From Kipferlia bialata (taxonomy: Eukaryota > Fornicata): a stretch of 20,020 nucleotides of DNA. Made by a program: the position numbers and the translations under genes. The stretch spans positions 14,774 through 34,793 of the forward strand of contig BDIP01000064.1 of NCBI GenBank assembly GCA_003568945.1. Direction: 5' to 3'. Positions 11,201 through 17,200 of this stretch are shown here, one piece after another. Each line of letters opens with the position of its first letter. Positions within the stretch are counted from its first letter, which is position 1. Under the pieces are notes generated by a model. That model did not search any database. It was not told where the DNA came from and worked only from the letters and a program-made list of their open reading frames with translations.

Positions 11201-14200
11201 AGGTGTGTAGAGTGACGTATGCATAGTAACACTTATTGTATTTCACACTATGAGATTAGGTCACTTGCCCGTGTTTGTCTGTCTGTTCTTAATTTGTCTG
11301 TGTATTTGTCTGCGTTCTCACCCTCAGGGTCCCAGCCAACCGTGGCCTGACCCCCACTTCGTCCCACTCTGGCCTGCCTACCCCAGACTCCAAGTCACTC
11401 GTCCTGGACGTCGATGTTAGACAGGTACGCATTCCTTTGTAGAAATATGTAATAGTATTGTTTGACCTGTATCATAGTTCCTTGTGCTGTATGCTGTCGT
11501 GTAGTTACCCTATACTCATCTCACCCAGGCATTGGTCGTCACCCACCCTTCCCTGATCACCACTGCAGTCGCCACACTCAACTTCTACTCGACAGCTGTG
11601 GAGTCACTCAAGGACAACCAGCGGAACATCGCTAAGGTACTCCTGATACATTTGTCTCAGTGTAATTGTCAATTGTGGGATGCATTCTTTATTTTATATT
11701 GTTCATGTCTCACCCCTAGGTCCTCAAGCAGCAGGAGACCGAGAAGGTGTTGGGGATGGCTAGCAGAGGACTCAACAAGGCGCAGGTATGGGAAGAAGAA
11801 GAATTGAAGGAACATGATTTGCACTTACTATCTCCTCTATTCATACAATAGTGCGACATGTCTTATTCCCTCACCCCCCAGGAGCAGATGATTGACATGC
11901 TGCAGGACAACCTGACCGACCTCGTCTTCAGCCTGTACATATCAAACATCAACATATCACTGCTCTCGGACAGAATCTACAGGTGAGAGACTACTTTGAC
12001 GTAGTACACTCCATATTAATGATGTTCTGGTTCTTAGAATCTGACTCTAGGGCCACTCTTGGATGTGACAACCTTAGTTTCTTTGGCCAGTACACCAAGT
12101 CAGTCTCTGCCAACATGGCCAGATCCCTGATGCAGCTGACTGGTCAGCTCACTAGCGACGCTTTCCAGGTATTTGTAGTTGTATTTATTCAGTATTGCTC
12201 TCTATATTCCTTTTCATGGTTGCCTCGTTGTTCAGTATTTCTCTCTACCTTCATCTAATTCATTTCTCACCTCAGATTGGCATTGCCTCTGCCTGTCTCG
12301 ATGACCCTCTCCCCAGTGATACCTCGGTGGATCTGTTTGATGATCCCAGAGAGACCCTGGACTCTGTGAGGACATACACCAGGGTCACAAACATCGCTAA
12401 CAGGTGCGATATGTATATTGTTTATAACCTCTCTTTGTGTTACATATCTTACCCCCAGGGCCCGTGTCTCTGTGTCCTCCACCTGCCACTTCACGTCCAC
12501 AAACACATCACTCAGGGGGGCACTCCAGGTGCGTATAGTATGTACTGTCTAACCCGTTAATCCTCTCTGTGTATGGTCAGTTTGATCCGCCACATTTGGA
12601 TGCACTCTAGGTGCTTTTAGGCGTGGCATTCTCTGTGTCCATGTCTGTATATATATATTAGCATGCCTCTCACTCTAGATGCACCTCATGGAGATGTCAG
12701 CGAGTGTCGACCCCGGTGTCCTGTCCCAGACCATGCACATCCTGACATCCGTGGCATCGTACCTCGCACAGGTACATATTTCTCTTGCATATTGTTTTCT
12801 ACACGATTATTTTCTTACCGTGTAGGCTGGCAAGGGGGAGGCCGTGCCTGACAAGTCACCTTCTTCTCCTGTGGATGATAACGATGGGTTCGAGTCGGCC
12901 TCTGAGGACGACACTATACTCCTGAGGTATCATACTGATATATCACTGTAGTCCATGTATACATGGTATGTTATTTACCCATCAGGAGTGTACTAGGTGA
13001 CACCCCTCGGGGTAGGGCCGAGGAGAAGGAGAAGGAGAGAGAGGCTGAGGCAAAGGCCGCCAGGGAGAGAGAGAAGGAGAAGGCGAGAGAGGCCGAGGCT
13101 GCCAAGGCTGCATCCCAGGCCAAGAAGACTGTCTCAATCTCTGCCAGGTATAGTCATGTAGAGTATCACTGAAATCTCAAGCTATGATTCAGTCTTCTTT
13201 ATACTAAACCCCTCACCCTCCCAGGTTCAAGACCGCTGAGGCCTCAATCCACATCCACGAGAGGATCAGATCACTCAACACAAGGTGAGTTTAGTAGGTG
13301 GTATTCTGGTACTATTAATCGAAATTATGTAGTTTTCTGATAGTTAGGGAGCAGGAGGCTGCCTGTGTACTTTCTCTATCACACCTTATATCCACTATAT
13401 AGTATTTTATCCCTATCCATCTGCCACTTCCTTACTACTCAGAGAGCAGGAGGCTGCCTGTATTTATCAACGTGTTCTCTACATCCTCTCTATCACTCTA
13501 TATACTGACCCTTAGGGAGCAGGAGGCTGCCTGTGTCCTTAGGTTCCCCTCTGTTATGGCCCATTGTCACCACCACTCAAAGACTAGTAGGACAAAGGCT
13601 ACATCAGGCACCAAGGTACCTGTGTTTATCTACGCGATGCAGTATATATATATATATACATATATATATATTCACTGACCCCAGGTCACTGTCGATGTTG
13701 ACAAGATGCGCCTTGTCCTCCCCTCCGAGATATTCATCTTCATGAGTGCCCTACCCTCTGAGTGGGAGGCCTACCAGCAGTCGTGGGCTGAGCCCGACTA
13801 CGACCTCCAAGGTGACCATTCCTAATTGATTTATCTTTAGAGTTGGTTTCAATGTTTCAGTGATAGCTTATTATTCATACTTTGAGTTGATTCACTGTTT
13901 CAGTGACAGTGAATGTCTAGTTTGAAACCAATCTCACCCCTCAGATAGTGAGGACGATAGCACTGACGAGATGAACGTGTCTGACAGAGAGAGAAACAGA
14001 CTCAGGTGGGGAAATAGTGTTAGCTAAGCTGTTGACGATACTTTCAGCATTCGTTTCTGATTTTCTTACTCTAGGAACCAGTCCAACAACATGTGGGGCG
14101 AGATCACTGCTGAACTCAGGTATGGTCACCTACCTCAAGATTGTTTGGTAATTCATATTCACCCGGAGGTCTCGATTTATTGTGTCATTGATGTATTCCA

Positions 14201-17200
14201 ACTACCTAATATGTTGTTACTATCCACTTACCCCCAGGACCATCCAGCACAAGAGGGAGAAGGACCAGGCCAGGGAGGAGCAGAAGGTGACAGATTCATG
14301 TATATATAGGGTGTTTCTACCTTCAAGATGTGGTATACTGAACATTCCATGATTGTTGTCTATTGATATATCCTCTAACTGATCAGGCCAGTGGTCACAA
14401 GCACAGGGATGATGGTACCCTAGTCAGAGGAACCTCCGGACACCAGCTGTCCGTGATGCTGAGGTATGTACACTCACCTATTACTCTTTGTACTACACGA
14501 TATGGGTAGGCCAGTACTTACCCTCCAGGATCCGCCCTGTGGATGCTTCTGTCGCCAGTAGAGTTGGTAGCGATGGATCACTATCCAGTGTCAGTACCAA
14601 CTCCATGACAGAGGTACTGCTACCACACACACACACAAATATATATATATATATATATGAGGTCCATCGTACTGCTGCTCTTGTTCTTACATTGAGGTTG
14701 TGGCGAAGGTTGCCCTACCCATTGGCGCTGTTCTGTGTCTGACAGCCAACCCAACACGGGCAGGAAAGACATCATCGGTGCTGGTCAGAGTGCCCTCTGT
14801 TGCTGCTAGGTAATATGCATCATTCATTTATATAGGTGTGTTAGTCATCTTAGGTACCAGACTCATTCTTTCACTAACGGTGTGGTACACCTCCTAACCC
14901 GTAGGATATCGGTCAATGCCGGTACCCAGTCTGGCGACTCCCTTGCACTCAACATCGACAACACCGTAATCACAACGTCCTCCTTGACCCTGGGCGCCTC
15001 CTCTCTCCCCTCCGTCACTGTGTCTCCATCTGCCCCCATTCCAGTGTGCTTCCAGAACACGAAGCTGCTTGTCGGTAGCATAGGACTCAGGTGCGCATTC
15101 TATATTTGTAATCATAAATTGGAATTTATCCAGTACTATACACTTTTCCATATCTCACATGAATATGTATAATACATATCATATACTTGGTATGTATGAT
15201 ACCTCACCCCAGGGCCTCCCTTCGCACCCTGGAGCACATCTCTTTCCTCACTTCCACTGTCACTCAACACCTGGCCCAGTTCCCATTTGCAGCAGAGACA
15301 CTCCCGCCCCAGGTATGTTAATATATCTGTAATGGTATATATTAGTATTTGTAGTATATCTATAAGTATCTGGCACAGTTCCCATTTGCAGCAGAGACAC
15401 TGCCACCTCAGGTATATAGGTTATATTTTGAAATCTACCGCATCGGGCATATTCTGTGTCTATATAGTTTAACATATTCCCTAACTTAGTATATTGTCTC
15501 TAACCTCAGGGTCCCGTTTCTGTGTCCAGTGGTACCCATACCTACACCCAGGTATGTAGGGAGTATATACGTTAGTACTGTTGTATGTGTCAGTATCACT
15601 ACTTGGGTCACCCTCTCTTCAGCGTGGAGTGTGTGCTATAATATGACGACATACTCTTCCACATGTATATCCCAACTGTGTCTACCTCTCTTCCCCTCAC
15701 CCCCAGGGCACCTCCTCCCTCAGAAACACATCGGTGTCTGGGGCATCCGCAGGTATCTAGTGTCTTATATCTATGAAATTACATATGTATTTGTATATTG
15801 TGTCAGGGGCATCAGCAAGTTATTATTGGAAGTGTCACATATACATGGGTATACATGGATACATTGTCAGTTCTGTATCAATGTCTTGGTAGTTAGGAAT
15901 AGTATTCTATCTTTACAACCTTTCAGCGATATGATGCTCACCCCCCAGGTGGCAGGACCCACGGTGCCTCCAACCAACTCAGACGCAAGGGGAAGCTCCT
16001 GCTGGTCTCTGTGGCATCAACATCTCTACAGGTACATATTCAGTGTGCGTGTGTATATATCATACTTCTCATAAGTACTCACCCTCCAGGCCGACCTAGG
16101 CGGAGTGCGTGAGATTGGCATAGTCTCTCTACAGACAGACAACCCTCAGAGCGGACAGACAAACCCAATCAGGTATACATATTGTCAGTAGTGATATCGA
16201 GTAGATTGTTTGGTATGTCTCTAACCGCGTAGGTTCCTGCACCGTGCTGCTCCGGGTCCCAGGAGAGTGTTTGACTCCGTGCCCAGTACAGTGATGCTCG
16301 CAGTGCCTAACGTGAGTTGTGCATGTGTCTCTATATATATCTCAGTCTCATTTTGATTTGCAGAACATGGTATATTACTCACCCCAGCTGAATCAGTCCA
16401 TAGTAGTTATGATGTATACATTGTATATCTCACCCCAGCTGAGTCTCGAGTTCTCTGGCAAGCGCTCCTCTGCTCTCAAGAGCAGGATGATGCTGTCTGC
16501 CACTGTTGCCGTGGCCAGGAGACTGCAGTTCCAGACATCAAAGACGAGGAACAGGTGCGTATACCTATACATATTGTTTGGCTAGTCACCCTTATAATGT
16601 GATGACTGAACGCAGAACCAGTACGTATTCTTTTTCGCTAGAGTATGGTGTCTGTATAGCTGTATGGAAACACTGAACTCACCCCCTAGGCTTGTGCAGC
16701 TGCCCTCCGATGTGTGGACATATGCATCGGTCCCCATCCTCAGATTCAAGGTTAGGGAACTTGGATTATCTCATTGTGGTAGACCTTTGGATAACTGTTC
16801 CAAATTTTGATAGAGATTTGTCTATATCATTGTTAGTACTGGTATTTGTCGCAATTGGTTGATTGCCTCACTGACCACCAGCTCTATGACGAGCTTGAGC
16901 TGTGCACCGTGACTGCCAAGGACGTCAAGTTCATGTCTGTCGGAAACACAGTCAGAATCAGATCGGTCAAGGACCTGCACAGGTTGGTTAGTAAGTATAT
17001 ACATATATCTATGTATTGTATATAACTGGTGTTATCTTGCGCGATAATCTAACCCCCTAGGACCCGTGACTCTTCAGCTGCCACCCTGGATGCCAGACAC
17101 CTGGAGGCTAGGGCGGGCTGCAGGTACTGATGTATATGCATGTAGTGACAAGTGACAGTATTGCTAGATATCGCTCAGGTATCTTTCTAATCCGCAGGAC

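Larger units (their letters stand above)
12826..14613 (+). other. Exons 64-73: acidic linker, charged E/K/R/A helix and polar linkers
   Basis: Exons: 12826-12926, 12986-13147, 13225-13284, 13516-13615, 13685-13811, 13945-14005, 14075-14119, 14238-14286, 14387-14463, 14529-14613; residues about 2188-2476. An acidic linker with a second FFAT-like motif is followed by a long charged helix. Exon 68 is a strand and helix (VTVDVDKMRLVLPSEIFIF). It is followed by an acidic cluster (DSEDDSTDEMNVSD), a second short charged stretch (KREKDQAREEQK) and a Ser/Gly-rich linker. In human BLTP1 the matching place, after the segment ending in MDPNIGKRLNALG, also holds an acidic stretch, a charged helical region and long Ser-rich linkers. 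This is from memory. The acceptor for exon 67 was chosen among three near-identical copies because it alone gives an open exon of correct phase. Confidence 0.65.
14697..16982 (+). other. Exons 74-84: BLTP1-like strand block
   Basis: Exons: 14697-14809, 14905-15090, 15213-15312, 15510-15551, 15707-15752, 15949-16031, 16090-16172, 16233-16311, 16439-16554, 16690-16750, 16882-16982; residues about 2477-2812. SSVLVRVPSVAARISVNAG resembles BLTP1 RVECMLKLPSLDLVFSSNRG (recalled). VGSIGLRASLRTLEHISFL resembles IGSASFKYDMRRLSEILAF. KLLLVSVASTSLQADLGGV would then match the strands of VVFAINLKQLNVQMNMSNV. These occur in the same order as in BLTP1, downstream of the exon 51-63 similarities, which argues against chance. 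Exons 77-78 form a short Ser/Thr linker. The exon 74 acceptor (TTACATTGAG) is the only one with G before AG and is the weakest splice call of the block. Confidence 0.62.

Noticed and set aside
13014-13128. Purine-rich GAGAAGGAGAAGG-type DNA as a non-coding microsatellite
   Set aside because: It is in frame with both flanking exons and gives an unbroken E/K/R/A helix, so it is coding.
13348-13463. The two upstream copies of the exon 67 edge as 16-nt mini-exons ending at GT in CCTGT
   Set aside because: Including them would break the reading phase into the next copy, and the donors lack an exon-end AG.
1456-14904. CTAACCC and CTAACCCC strings resembling telomere repeat (CCCTAA)
   Set aside because: They are single copies sitting immediately before exon starts, so they are branch-point/acceptor signals and not interstitial telomere DNA.
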